Source: Dryas octopetala | Taxonomy: Eukaryota; Streptophyta; Magnoliopsida; Rosales; Rosaceae | NCBI GenBank assembly: GCA_963921425.1 | Contig: OY992840.1 | Coordinates: forward strand, 14,796,621-14,860,620 | DNA: 64,000 nt | Direction of reading: 5' to 3' | In this document: positions 40,078 through 52,934 of the stretch, in pieces | Position numbering within the stretch: the stretch's first letter is position 1 | Layout of the letters: each line of letters starts with the position of its first letter | The notes under the pieces: model-generated | Databases searched by the model: none | Seen by the model: only the letters and a program-made list of their open reading frames with translations | What the model was told of the DNA's origin: nothing | Translations under genes and position numbers: made by a program

Positions 40078-43000
40078 TTTAGACACACTCATTGGGTTTA
40101 AGGGTACCTCACGACTTCTGCTGTATTTTAGGGGCAGGAGTAACACGTGCAATACACCTGTAATAGCGTTCATAACTGGGGTTTTCTTTTTTCTTTTCTC
40201 TTTTTGGTTAAGCCTGGGGTTTTCATTTGCTTCAGATCAATGATATCAAACACACATTTACCCACATGTTGTCTGCAGGCTATGAGTTCAGCATTCAATG
40301 AAGAGTTTTTCTGTTTTTGGCCATCTCTTATGCGTGTTGGATATGCACATTGTCAAGCGTCAAACACTCACTCCCATCCATAAATCCTCCATTTCTGTCC
40401 GCATTAGAAAACATTCTTATCTGCTCAAATATCTACTAAAACCATTAAGGTCCAGATCTTGTTAAAGAGGACCATGTACAGATGAAATTGTCATTTTGGC
40501 CATAAGGATTCGTTCTCTTTTTCATTTTGCAACGATGGGAAGTGTTGGCCATGGCCAAAACTACACCAAGTAGCTCATGAAATCCAACACAGCTTACATG
40601 TACGAAACCATTCTTCACAATCACAATTTGACTAGTGCTCATTTCATTTATTTTTGGTCCCTACTATATGAACATCCCTACTCGATTAACTTGTAAAGAG
40701 AGATGCTCTTGGCAAGCATTGTTCATTATGATCTGACATTATGCTCTAAAACATAATGTGCTTGTCGTAGTCAGGGGCAACAAGGACAAGAAGGACAACT
40801 TAAACACTTTGCTTTAATCACGGCAACCACTAAAAACTGGAAAGGAGAACGGGAAGAGTAGGGGCATAAAAAGCCAGAGAACATTGAAGAACCACAATCA
40901 AATATTTTCATTGATCAAATATTCAAGACTAAATATTGGTCTTGAAGATTGTAGTGTTGGGACACACTACAAGTTACTGATGCTTTATCATTACTAAATA
41001 TTAAATACAGATAACATAAATGTATGTCAAGATGTTTACTACCAAGCTGTTGGAATGAGGAATTCGGGGAATTTTCATATTTCCTTCCATAAAATCTTCA
41101 TGTGACTTCACACATGCAGAGAATTACAGAGGATTTCCTTTCAAAATTTGTAGCATAAAGGCTAAATACGCATCCTGCATCAAAGGAGTTGACGAAAAAG
41201 ATAACATGAATAATCAAATTGGATGTCGAATCCTCTGAATATAAGAAACACCACTTTAAAAAGCAACATTACGTGATTCTAGGTCTCTCTTGATAGAAAC
41301 CTTTGTAATATCTGAGGTCTTTACCACCTCCTCACATCTAAGAACTTGAAATCATGGCTGTTCATGCTGGCTATGAAGCGGCCTGGCATGCAGATTTTAC
41401 ACAACTAACATACAACATTAAGCTCATACAGCGAAAACTAAAAAAATACAGACTCATCCATAATGCACTGGTTAGTCTGATTCAACCCATACAACTTTTG
41501 ACTAGAGGGCTTCAAAATTGAAAGGTAGAAATGAACAGCGCACAAAACATCTTGATTTACATCACAGATCTCTCTCTTTTCTTTTCTTTTTTCCTGAATC
41601 AATTTCAGCTTTCACTATGATTTTTTACCCGAGCATTCTCTTTTCAGAAATCAGATAAAACAAGTTTTTTTTCTGGGGGAAAATGGGCAAACTGTATGCA
41701 CATTTTAACCATTCGCAAGATCACACAACGAGACATGCTGTGATATCCAACAATCATGTAGGTAAAGTTATGGGATTACAAGAGGTTGAAGAGAGGACAA
41801 ACCCGAATGCTCTTACAATATCCAAATTGATACCTTACCCATATCTGATACCTAACAAATATTATAAAATTATAAATACTCTGAAAAAGTAAAATGGAAT
41901 ATGCCATTAGATTTACAAATTAGTAAACAAAATTACAAAAACCATCAACCTTACCAGCCAAGTGGTCTATCTGCAGGCAAGCAAAACTCTTTGTTGCCAT
42001 ATCAAGGTAATTCCTACCTCAAGAATGAACATTGGAAGAAAGAGGTCAAAAATAAAAATTAAAAGGAAATGAAAGGGAAGAAAAGACGAAAAATAATCAA
42101 CGACACAGAAAAGCATAATATACATTCAGATTCACAATGCAGCCACTGGTATTCAGAAACAAAAAGCAACCACAGAATGCACAAGCAATCAAACCCAAGG
42201 GGGAACTGAAAAAAAAAACAACTGAATTTCACTGCATGTATTATTAGAACTTGAACACCTAGAAAAAACAACACCATAAAGACAGGAAAAATCAAGTGAA
42301 ATTGACCAGCACTATTTTGTAAAAGTATCATAATACATTAGACATATAGTGCATCCATGCACTAGTGAGGAAATACACACAGAATCAAACTTCATATTGG
42401 GAGGATTCGAATGGTCAAAAAACAAATCCTCTACAGCTGGTCAAATACATTAATTACATATTCATAAACTAGATAAGCCTGTCTTATTCTTTATTTATTG
42501 GAAGCGGTCTAGAATCAGACTTGCATTTGGCTAATAAACTAATATGATTCTTTTGACCATGAAATTGAAGAGAAGTTAAACAAGATCTTTCGACTTAGTT
42601 AATTGAATATTTCTAGCACGGCGTATAAACAAGACAATGACTTAACATAGCAGCACAAATTAGAAATGGAGGTTGAGCAGCATGAACTAACAAAACATTA
42701 AAGACTGGATCCACCTCATTACATGAACCGACAATACATTGAATACACCTCAAAACTATCATGTGCAGTAAAGTAACTTACAATTGTAAAACTTCCTGCC
42801 CCAAGTGTGAAATGCCAATAATGCATCCTCCCTTTCTTTTAAGGCACGAAATCACTTGCAAACAAAGTATAAACATGAATAAAGAGGAAACAGAGGGTTT
42901 CAAATTAAACGCATAAAGAAGATGAGAATGAAAACAATACAATTCCAATTATGTACACCAAATTTCATCACCTATAATGAGTTGGTCCTGATAACATATA

Positions 43001-43096
43001 TACACAGGATAAACCAGCAGTGCCTAACGACTCTCCCTTCCTGTAGCTATTCTAAAGGGCTATAAGATTTTCTCACGCTGCCTGCTGCTGAGGTAC
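40078..43096. other. Intergenic region between DUF3537 and CDKG genes
   Basis: 40078-40450 is probably 3' untranslated sequence. 40567-41160 holds the segment shared with 30800-31110. 41160-42950 is A+T-rich with no supported gene. 42950-43096 is probably the 3' untranslated end of the kinase. A long T-rich open frame near 42059-42331 is low complexity. Confidence 0.5.
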
Positions 43097-45444
43097 CTAT
43101 CTGGAAGAGGGAGTTGGCTTGTAATCAAATCTGGGTAGAGGGAACTCACGAAACCAGCCATGGCTAAGAGCAGCGTCCACTGTTATTCGCTGCAAAACCA
43201 AAAGAAGACCTTTATAAATCTCATGAGCCGAAAAGTAAAAATAAAAAATAAAAACAATGGAACTAAATTCAAAACTAGAAGTCCCAACATAATAAATATT
43301 TACCTTCTCAGGGTCATATGTTAAGAGTTTGCTCAACAAATCAAACCCCGAATCAGAGAGCACTGGGGATCCTGTGAAAGATGCGGCAGGAAATTTCTTG
43401 CGCAAAAGGTTGTACCTGAAACAGATTCAGAAACTATTACAATGATAATTTCATAATAGCTGGTAAAAAGGAGAACAAAAGTCCTACAGTCGTAGTAAAT
43501 AAATTAAAGGGGGGAAAACTCACGGTTGTTTAACATAATTAGCTTTGAAGCCTGGCAATTTGCTTAACCCAGGCCAACCTGTCTCATTTGGTGTGCCAAG
43601 AGTTCTGAAAATCTGCAAACATTTTAGAGATGCACATCATGAAATGGGCAAGGAAAATTAAAAATTAAATATCTGAAGTAATATGAGGCAAAACTAACCT
43701 TATCAAGCTGATCAACTTCACTTTTCCCTTTAAAAAGTGCGTCCTTGGCCAACAATTCAGCCATTATGCATCCAACTGACCACATGTCAATTGCTGTTGA
43801 GTACTGTTTAGTACCTAATAGAATTTCAGGTGCCCTGCAAAGTAGAACATTACAAAATCACTTCAAGTTTCTCAACAAACGTGTAGTTCTTATGTAAAAA
43901 ATACTAACGGAACAAGAATACTAGGTTGAACATTAAAACACTAAATGGAGTGCAGCTCACCTGTACCACAAAGTGACAACCAAAGGAGTATATGGCTTCA
44001 GTGGACTCCCATACTGGCGTGACAACCCAAAGTCACATATTTTCAACTCACCATCCTTGCTCAAAAGAAGATTTGATGTTTTCAGATCTCTGTGAAGAAC
44101 CCAATTGTCATGAAGATACTTCACACCTCCCAAAAGTTGTAGCATCAAGAATTTAGCTTCGCTTATACTAAATGGGTGCTTCATCGACTCCATTAGCCCC
44201 TTGAGGTCATGTTCCATATACTCCATAACCATAAAAACACCATCAAGATCGTCCACGACAACTTCCTTAACACCGACAATGGAAGGGTGATTAGAAGCCA
44301 AAAGAATGTTTATTTCTCTCAGTGCCGTCATAGGGAAACCATCACCACCCTTATCTACATCCATCTTCACCTTCTTTAAGGCTACAATTTCCCCTGTTTT
44401 TTTATCTTTGGCTCTATAGACAACACCATAAGTGCCTTCATTAATTTTGTTGAGTTTTTCATACTCAAACACACTTCTGCAACCCTGAAGCATGTTTATA
44501 CTTCCTTGCCTAGGCACTGGAGAATCCTCAATTTGTGAAAGATCAACATCATCCTCTGAATCAGAGTATAACTGGTGAACGACAGCATGCCCACCATGTT
44601 CATCAGCTTCCATATAACCATCATGAAACTCTTCTCCATAATATTTATCTCCATTGCCAGGCCTCACAGAGAACCCTTCTTCGTCAGAGCTAGAAGTTCT
44701 GCTCCTACTCCCCACTGAGGCTACTCTTAGGATCTCCCCACTTTCAGGAGTCGAGCTGCACCTGTCATCAGAAATATCCCTTGGAGAATCACTCTCAGAT
44801 GCCCATCTCGACAATGAGATGTTCGGTGCATGGAAAATCTCTTGGTCATCCATCTTATTTTGTGCCTGGTCATCATCCCCAAGCTTCTCAGACTGCAGTG
44901 GTGTATACACACCAGCTGGAGCTTCCAATTGAGAATTCCCCACCAACGCATCTGCCATGGATGGTTTAACTTCAGAAACCTCAACACCCTGAGACTGAAT
45001 CTCTGAAACTGGAGACTTTGAAGCACCCCCATTGGAAACAGCATCCGGAACCTCACCAGATGATCTTGGTAGAGCCGGAGGAGGAGAGGACAGAGGAATA
45101 ACTGGAGCAACTCTATTCTTTGATGAGATCCTCACTTCCTTCTCTTCTTTGTCCCATATAATAGGAGAATACTTCCTCTTCTTCTGGGGAGGTAACTGAA
45201 CCTCAATTTCACGACTTGGGATTTTGCCGTTCTTAAACCACGATTCAGAGGCATTTGGCAACCCTTCCCACCCTCGTGACTTGCGCCCTTCTGATGAGAA
45301 AGGAAACCCATTCCTATGTTTGACACCATCATCGCAACCACGACTCACATCAACACCAGAAAACCCCTTCCTATGATACTCGAATTCTCTTTTAGAGTAT
45401 TTATGAGAATCCCTTCTCAAAACATCAACTCGCCCTGTCGCCAT
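43097..45444 (-). CDS. CDKG: Cyclin-dependent kinase G (CDK11/PITSLRE-like)
   Basis: Serine/threonine kinase of the plant CDKG group, known in the family to pair with cyclin L and act on RNA splicing and meiotic/cell-cycle control. Five coding exons: 43961-45444, 43699-43834, 43524-43612, 43304-43415, 43097-43189, giving 637 residues. The ATG at 45444 (MATGRVDV) is the first in frame. The N-terminal 320 residues are charged and low complexity, with a basic patch PPQKKRKYS. Kinase landmarks: NEGTYG 335-340, ALKK, cyclin-contact helix PMTALRE 371-377 (PLTSLRE in most plants, PITSLRE in animals), HRDLK 451-455, DFG 471-473, VVTLWYRAPE, then [13 protein letters not shown] near the end. All catalytic residues are present. 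It appears about 100 residues shorter than the usual CDKG, the missing part being N-terminal. Confidence 0.93.
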
Positions 45445-46009
45445 ATGATTAACAACCACAGCTCTTCTTAATCAATGATCAAACTCAAGAATTATAAACA
45501 AAACACAAACCCCCACAATCAATCCTAACAAATTTCAAAACCCTGAACCCCCAAAATCAAAATTTCAAGTTACGTTGACTTTTTTTAATTAAGTTTTTTA
45601 AACCCTAGCCAAACCTAACCCCAAAATCAAAGAATTCAATCTTTTTTTCTTGCAATCCCAGAATCAATCAGCAAAGAATACAGACAATACAGAGTATCAA
45701 ACATTCAATTACAATATCACAGACAGATCGCGCACAAAACCCTAGACCTCGATTGTGTGAGACCCGTGAGAAATTCACAGGTATCGGAAGGCCTTACCGG
45801 GAAGAGAAACACAGATTGATAAGAGACTGGAATATGAGCGCAGCGATGAGGAACGCTTAGAGCGATCAAGATCGAAACGAGCAGCTTCGAAGTTCTTGGT
45901 CTTCGCTTTACGCGTTGTTATGGTGGCTAGGTCTGGCCGACGACTCTGCTTGGAATATAAATAGCAACTTGGTGTCGCTTTGGAAACGTGTGGTGCGGTG
46001 TATCTCGTA
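45445..46009 (-). promoter_or_regulatory. 5' untranslated region and promoter of CDKG
   Basis: A donor CCCG-GTAAGG lies at about 45796-45801 on the minus strand after a leader-like stretch (45800-45930), and T-rich intron-like sequence follows down to just above the ATG. I infer a leader intron of about 300 bp. TATA-like ATATTTATA lies near 45954-45963 above it. A transposon begins at about 46010. Confidence 0.4.
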
Positions 46010-46810
46010 GGGCTATTCAACCACTCAAAACCACTAAATTGATCATTCCATAATTTTTTGCCCATTTTGCCCCTACATTAAAAAAAAAAAACTCATTTCT
46101 CTAATTTTGGCCAGCCACCCCTCCCCGCCACCGGCGCAACTCACCCCACCCTTCCCCTTCGCTAGTCGACCCCACCCCTCCTCATTGCCGACGCTACCCA
46201 CCCACCCCGATCTCTATTCTCTCTCTCTCTTCCCTTTCTCTCCCCTCTCTCTGCCTCCCTCCCTCCCTCACCGGACCACCATGGGTGGGTGGCCGGCGCG
46301 ACCACCAATCTGGAGGTCTATGGGGTCGCGCCGGCCATCTATGGTGGTCCGGTGAAGGAGGGAGGCAAAGAAAGGGGAGAGAAAAGGAAGAAGTCAGAAG
46401 TCAGAAGTCAGAGAGAGAGGGAAGGGAGATCAGGGGTAGGTGAGTCGCGCCGGCGATGGGGAGGGGTAGGGTTGACCGGCGATGGGAGGGGTGGGGTCAC
46501 GTCGATGGCTGGGAAGGGTGGGGTTGTGCCGGCCACCCATGGTGGTCTGGTGAGGGAGGGAGGCAAAGAGAGGGGAAAGAGAGGGAAGAAGGCAGAGAGA
46601 GAAAGGAGATCCGGGTGGGTGGGTCGCGATGGCGATGGGGAGGGGTGGGGTCGCACCGGCAGTAGGGAGGGGGTAGGGTTGCGCCAGCAGCGGGGAGGGA
46701 TGGCCAACCAAAATTGGAGAAATGAGTTTTTTTTTTTTAATGCAGGGGCAAAATGGGCAAAAAATTGTGGAGGTGGTCAACTTAATGGTTTTGAGTGGTC
46801 TAAATAGCCC
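46010..46810. mobile_element. Inverted-repeat element with GC-rich interior
   Basis: Left GGGCTATTCAACCACTCAAAACCA and its inverse on the right (TGGTTTTGAGTGGTC then TAAATAGCCC) make inverted ends of about 90 bp, each continuing into TTTGCCC and A/T runs. Same family as the nested elements at 2533, 9628 and 13105. The interior is two opposed blocks of CACCGGACCACCATGGG-like minisatellite with long but low-complexity frames on both strands. No convincing target duplication. Confidence 0.7.
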
Positions 46811-47720
46811 CCTCTATTTTATTTTGCCTTCCATTTTAGTTTTGCTATTTTGGTTTTGGTTTGTCCAAAGTCCAATAAAGCCTCTTTAGACATCTTATGG
46901 ACACGAGCCATGGAGGCCTAGTCTTAATGGACTTTTGGGCCTATTTTTTAACAAACCCATATGGGCTTTTTAGGCCTTTTCTACAAGACGATTTATAACA
47001 TGTTCTGTGACCAAATGTATACACTAACCCGATTTAGAAGGAGGATTCTAGTTCATCCTGTTTTTGCTACTCCAAGTTGTTTTATATTTTTATTAGCCTC
47101 TCCACACTCATTCTCATGAGTGTAAAACGACTTTTTTTTATTGTGTAAACACTGATATGTTGGCAAGCGCAATCAGTTTAATAGATAACGGAAAATAAAT
47201 TTGAAAAAATTAATTAAGAAAAGAGAGGCGGCAAACTAATTCTCATGAGTGGGAAAGTAAATTTAGAAAATAGATAACCGACCATTGAATTTAAGCCGAA
47301 ACAATTTTAGCCATTCGGATTTGAAAATAATTCAAAAACCGTTTTGTTTTGTAATATAGATAGAATTTAAGATTTAGCATTTATATATGACTTATATCAA
47401 AAAGACAATTATACATAATTAAAAATATATAATAGTGTAGTCTATTTTTTCAAGGGTAACGTACGTGTTGTAGTTTTAAACATAAGCATTGGGTCATCAA
47501 TACCACAAATATTGGTAGAGGTCTACCAAAAAAATATTGGTAGAAGTCTAGAAGATATATATGAATCCCTTGTTTTAATAAGGTTTTTGTTCATGTTTTC
47601 CTGAGCAGAGAGAAGGAAGAGAGACAAACATAAGAGCGATAATACAGGTCAATAGCAAAAAGAGAGACAAAGAAAAGATGAGGAATAAATGAAATTAAGC
47701 TAAAAATTGAAAATACTTAT
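46811..47720. other. A+T-rich intergenic DNA
   Basis: No gene, RNA or clear repeat seen; short AT runs only. Confidence 0.5.
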
Positions 47721-48196
47721 GGCCCGTTTGGAAACCTGGATTTCATGGGGTGGATTTGGATTTGGAATCCTCAAATTCAAATCTTCATGTTTGGATTCAA
47801 TTTAAGAAATGAATTTGGATTTGGCCCAAATCCATGGTCGGATTTAAAGGCCCAGTCCATAGATTTCAACTTTTTAGGCAACCCTTCGACAAACTTTTTC
47901 GGCAACCCCTCCGGCCAACTTTTCTGGCAACCACCGCCGGCCAATTTTTTCGGCGACCCCGGTGGCCAACTTTTCCGACGACCCCTCTGGCCACTTTCTA
48001 GCGACCTCCTCCGGTCACTTTTCCGGCCAATATATATTCATCATATTTTGCAGTATATATAAAAATTAAAAATTCTTAAATTGAAATGCTCATATTTCGT
48101 TGTTTTTATCCAAATAATAGGATTTGAAATCTAAGGATTTGAAATACATGAATTTGAAATCCAAATCCAAATCCAAATCTTTAATCCAAACAGGCC
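47721..48196. mobile_element. MITE with GGCCYGTTTGG ends
   Basis: Left GGCCCGTTTGG, right CCAAACAGGCC; subterminal AAATCCAAATCC repeats occur in opposite orientation at both sides. TTA stands next to both ends, which fits a Tourist-like (PIF/Harbinger) element, though one outer base is mismatched. The middle (47870-48010) is a set of CCGGCCAACTTTT-like repeats. Confidence 0.65.
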
Positions 48197-48882
48197 CTTA
48201 CTATTTTAAATTTTTATTGATGTAATTTGAACAATTGAATCCGAATCAATTTTAACCTACTCAAAAATTTGAGTAAGCAATTAATATTGGTGGATGACTT
48301 GAAACCCTTATTCTCAATGATTATGCATGTACCATAATTTATAGGTGGAGAAATTCCACAAGTTGAACTTAGATAGAGAAATTAGTGACCCAATCAAATT
48401 TGAGTTAAGCTCAAGTTGGAGTGAAGCGCAGAGAGGGCCAGAAATACCAAATACAATTGCTCATGTACACATCATAGCACTGGTACTTGTACAGTTGTAC
48501 CCAAAAAACAAAACGCTGATGGCATAAATGACATTGTAAAAGCGTGGCATCTATGCATACAAGTCCCACCAATCCTCCTCTATATTCTAATCGACTCTAC
48601 CCCCAAGGCAGGCACAAAATTCAAAGCACCACCCTCCTTATCCTCCTCCTCTTCATCATCAATAACTTGCATTGTGCATCATAACCTGCTCGCCTTACGC
48701 ACATAATGCCATGCACCGTCTCCTTTGACCCCATCTCGATAACCCTCTACGGACCTATCCACTCCTTTACATTTCAGGCTACCCTCTCTCTCTGTGTATA
48801 TATATATCTATGGCTATACCTTTCCTTATACTCAAAATCCCACAAAAGCATAGCATAGTTTTGTTAGGAGAGAAGGAAAAAA
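48197..48882 (+). promoter_or_regulatory. Upstream region of malate synthase copy 1
   Basis: A TATA box lies in GTATATATATATC at 48795-48808, 75-88 bp above the ATG. The leader runs from about 48825. The 5' boundary of the duplicated unit falls at about 48797, so everything to the left is unique to this copy. Confidence 0.5.
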
Positions 48883-51783
48883 ATGATGGGTCTTGGGACA
48901 CAAAATGGTTACCACGCACCAGTATTCGTGAAGGGTACTGGTGCGAACTATGATGTCCCCGAAGGAATGGAGATTCGGGGACGGTATGACGAAGAATTTG
49001 CAAAGATTTTGACCAAGGAGGCCTTGCAATTCGTGGTGGAGTTGCAGAGGGAGTTTAGGAACCGTGTCAAGTATGCCTTGGAATGTAGGAAGGAGGCTAA
49101 GAGGAGGTACAATGAGGGGGGTTTGCCTGGGTTTGACCCGGCTACCAAGTTCATAAGGGAAGGGGATTGGGTGTGTGCGCCTGTCCCACAAGCAGTGGCT
49201 GATCGGAAGGTGGAGATTACAGGACCTGTGGAGAGGAAGATGGTCATCAATGCCCTCAATTCTGGAGCAAAAGTTTTCATGGTATGTTGACTACTTTCAT
49301 CACTAAGGTTATCTGCAACTTGCATATATTTTATAGTGGGTCCTACCTGCTTCAACATGTCCACCTATATTTACTTACCATATGCTTTTATAAATTATAG
49401 CGGGTCCAACTTGCATCATATTTAGAGATCAAATCTTTCTTGAAAGAAAATTCTACCAACATCACATGTCATAAAGAAAAATTGTATAATGTAGACATGC
49501 AGATAATTCTTTACTTAATTAGTTAATTATATGTTAAGGGACCACTTTTTACTATTAGGTAAAGATGCATTAAATATATTTGTATAATATATAGTGTTCA
49601 CATTAAAGATATGTGATAAAACAGGTAACATTCATTTATATAAGTGAGTCTCATGTAATTATTTGTCAGTATGAGTGAGTTTTATGTATGTGGTACAATT
49701 CTACCTTTTTGTTATGTTGAATTAGATTAAATTAACTGGGCTACACTAAATTGTGTTAAATTGTAATGAATTAGACTGTATTTATTGATTGAAGGTTTTA
49801 GAGGTCTTTACCACTACTTAAGCATCATATAATTTCTTAAATTCATGCCTCCATATGGTACAATTTTAGTCTACCAAGTATATATAGTTCAGTCTAGGAC
49901 GGTGTACTAAACAGTTAGTAACACGTACGTTTAAATCCAACAAAAGTAATTAAGGGACCAAGTTAATTTCGAATTTGTAGGCTGACTTTGAAGATGCACT
50001 GTCACCAAGCTGGGAGAACCTGATAAGAGGCCAAGTGAATCTCAAAGATGCTGTTGATGGGAGCATAACCTTCCATGACAAGGCCAGGAAGAGGGTTTAC
50101 AAGCTGAATGAGCACAACAGAGCCAAGCTTTTTGTGCGTCCAAGAGGTTGGCACTTGCCTGAGGCTCACATTCTCATTGATGGTGAGCCTGCAACTGGTT
50201 GCCTTGTGGACTTTGGCCTTTACTTTTACCACAACTATGCAGCTTTCCGCCAAACCCAAGGTGCAGGGTTTGGACCTTTCTTCTATCTCCCTAAAATGGA
50301 GCATTCAAGGTGAGGACTAATCACCTTTGATCAAACAAGCTAATTAAAGTTATTTGCTTCAATATATTTAATCGTTTTTGGGACGACATAATACAACAAT
50401 AATAGTAGTGTCACCAAATAAATTGTGTCATAGTTTACAGATATAGTATTCGAATTTCATGTCATTATGCAATTTGAACATTGTGGATGTCGCTCATGAA
50501 TTTCCTATGAGGAAAACTTGAAAAGGGTACCCTTCGAATTTATTTTTCTCCTTATCTTTTCTATTTCAAGAATATGAATATTAATTGGCAAGAGTATTTT
50601 GGCAGGGAAGCTAAAATATGGAACTGTGTGTTTGAGAAGGCAGAGAAGATGGCAGGGATAGAAAGAGGAAGCATCAGGGCCACTGTTCTGATTGAAACAC
50701 TTCCAGCTGTGTTTCAAATGGATGAAATTCTGTATGAGCTGAGGGATCACTCTGTTGGCTTGAACTGTGGAAGATGGGATTACATTTTCAGCTATGTCAA
50801 AACCTTCCAGGCTCACCCGGACCGCCTATTGCCCGACCGGGTTCAGGTTGGCATGGCTCAACACTTCATGAAGAGTTACTCTGAACGCCTTATCAGGACA
50901 TGCCATAGGCGTGGTGTGCATGCCATGGGAGGCATGGTATGTAATTGTTGTTCATTTAAGCATTAATTTCTGTCACATAGGACAAGCTATGTGCATCTCG
51001 TGCACACATATTGGTCCAAGTTCTTTTTTCGGATAATTGACTGATATGGTAATGACAAACTAGCAATTGGTAGCAATGTTGAATATAAATGAAATTCATT
51101 TGGGTAATTTTTGAATTTGAGGACAGGCAGCTCAGATTCCAATTAGAGATGACCCAGTTGCAAATGAAGCAGCATTGGATTTGGTGAGGAAGGACAAGCT
51201 AAGAGAGGTGAAAGCAGGACATGATGGAACATGGGCAGCACATCCAGGACTAATCCCAGCCTGCATGGAAATCTTCACCAACAACATGGGCAATGCCCCC
51301 AACCAAATCCAAAGCATGAGGAGAGAAGATGCAGCCAACATAACTGAGGAAGACCTCTTGCAGAGGCCCAGAGGAGCCCGAACCATGGACGGTCTCCGGC
51401 TGAATACCCGGGTTGGGATTCAGTACTTGGCAGCATGGCTGACTGGTGCAGGGTCAGTGCCTCTCTACAACCTCATGGAAGATGCTGCCACAGCTGAGAT
51501 AAGCAGGGTTCAGAACTGGCAGTGGATCAAGTATGGAGTGGAATTGGATGGAGATGGGCTTGGAGTTAGAGTTGGGAAGGAGCTGTTTGGGAGAGTTGTG
51601 GAGGAAGAGATGGGTAGGATTGAAAGAGAGGTTGGGAAGGAGAAGTTCAAGAAGGGAATGTATAAGGAAGCTTGCAAGATCTTCACCAGACAATGCACTG
51701 CCCAAACACTTGATGATTTTCTGACTCTGGATGCTTATAATCATATCGTCATTCACCACCCAAAGGGGTCATCCAGGCTCTAA
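48883..51783 (+). CDS. MLS: Malate synthase, glyoxysomal (copy 1)
   Basis: Condenses glyoxylate with acetyl-CoA to malate in the glyoxylate cycle, in peroxisomes/glyoxysomes. Four exons: 48883-49281, 49981-50309, 50606-50936, 51127-51783, giving 571 residues, the usual plant length. Visible: [11 protein letters not shown] in exon 2, the family signature [16 protein letters not shown] at 289-304, [14 protein letters not shown], and [11 protein letters not shown] near the end. The protein ends SRL, a type 1 peroxisomal signal. Exon 1 keeps family-typical residues VPEG, AVADR and EITGP. Two ATG codons stand side by side at the start; the first is used here. It has the full original upstream region, so it is the copy expected to keep the ancestral expression. 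Confidence 0.97.
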
Positions 51784-52306
51784 ATTCACATGCATGCATC
51801 ATCTTCTTTTCAAATCACTAGTGTCTGTCTGTTACTACCACTAGTACCTCTACTATTACCAAATCAATAACAGTGTCTCTCCAATATATAACTGGACTTT
51901 GGTTATTATTAATGGAGGATCGTTGGATCGATCTGTATTGGGGGTACCGTGGATGCAATCCAATGGTCCCAAAAGAGGAACCTCACCCCCTTTGCAAGAG
52001 TAGCTACAGTATATGTAATTTTGTAACCTGCCATTAATGGAATATTCAACGTTATTATTATATTATTTTTTATTAATTTCCACCTTTTTTTGCTTGCAGA
52101 TGTGTCAAAATTCTGTTCAGTTTTGAAGGTATGACTGTACGAGATAATGTGAAATATATAATTAATTAACCTTTATACAATATTCATCATAGAAAAGAAA
52201 TATATAACAGGCCGGCTAGGTCCAATATTAATTTTTATACAATTTTTATTTTTATGGTATAGGGCCATAGGCTAGCTAGATCTAAGGTTCAATTACTTCC
52301 AATATA
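51784..52306 (+). other. 3' flank of malate synthase copy 1
   Basis: Contains the 3' untranslated region, then A+T-rich DNA identical in nearly every base to 62088-62610. No separate gene. Confidence 0.6.
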
Positions 52307-52315
52307 AAAAATAAA
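52307..52315. repeat. 9-bp target duplication, left
   Basis: AAAAATAAA directly before the element, matched exactly at 57903-57911. Unit 2 has a single copy at the corresponding place (about 62610-62618). Confidence 0.95.
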
Positions 52316-52559
52316 GAGTAAATTATAATTTAGTACCTCAATTATACATTGATTTTCAACTTAGTACCCCAACTTTCAAAATATGCAAAAAAAACCCTCA
52401 ACTTTCATTTCGTGTCAAATACATACCTCCGTTACATTGCCCGTCAGTCAGGCCGTTAACCGCCTATGTGTCGCTGACGTGGGCCACACAGACAGCTACC
52501 CTGGCGCAAACGTGGCTGCAAGAGGTTGGTTCCCGCCTAAAATGACCACGTCAGCCCTG
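52316..52559. repeat. MULE left terminal inverted repeat
   Basis: Aligns as an inverse to 57659-57902; ends at TCAGCCCTG, after which the two sides diverge. Confidence 0.95.
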
Positions 52560-52934
52560 ACCCTTAAAAAATGAACTGCCATGTCCCGACACCTGTATTG
52601 AAACCATGAGTAAACAAAATTAAAAATTAAAAAAATAATTAAACAAACAAATAAAAACATAAAAAAAAGAAAAGAAATAATCAACATTAAAAGCACAAGA
52701 ATTCAGACCCTTATCTCCTAAAAAAAGCAAACACATTCCTATCCAGAGATTTGGAAAACCCAGGACTTCTAACATCGAGATCCCTCAATCTTGAAAAGTC
52801 GAAGCCCATAAAAATCTAAGAACTAAAATGGAAACCTTATATTTCCTCAGATAGTCGCAGGAATCGCTGGCTCTTGCTCACAGACAGTGAAAATTTCGTA
52901 CCGATCTGAGGAAGAAGACGTCCAATTGTGCAAT

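Noticed and set aside
44654..45110. Alternative frames across CDKG exon 1
   Set aside because: Overlaps of the low-complexity N-terminal coding region; only the minus frame from 45444 continues into the kinase domain.
45775..46065. Minus-strand 96-codon frame above CDKG
   Set aside because: Covers the probable leader exon and promoter; no protein character recognised, and a good splice donor interrupts it.
46107..46807. Long glycine/arginine- and proline-rich frames on both strands
   Set aside because: Same transposon interior as above, flanked by 90-bp inverted ends; no domain and no conservation of frame.
46010..46810. Target site duplication for the element
   Set aside because: No convincing identical flanks of 2, 3, 8 or 9 bp could be matched, so superfamily is left open.
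48832..49364. Open frames antisense to malate synthase exon 1 (also at 59126-59619)
   Set aside because: Shadow frames of a clearly coding exon; same for antisense frames at 50002, 51132 and 51454 and their copies.
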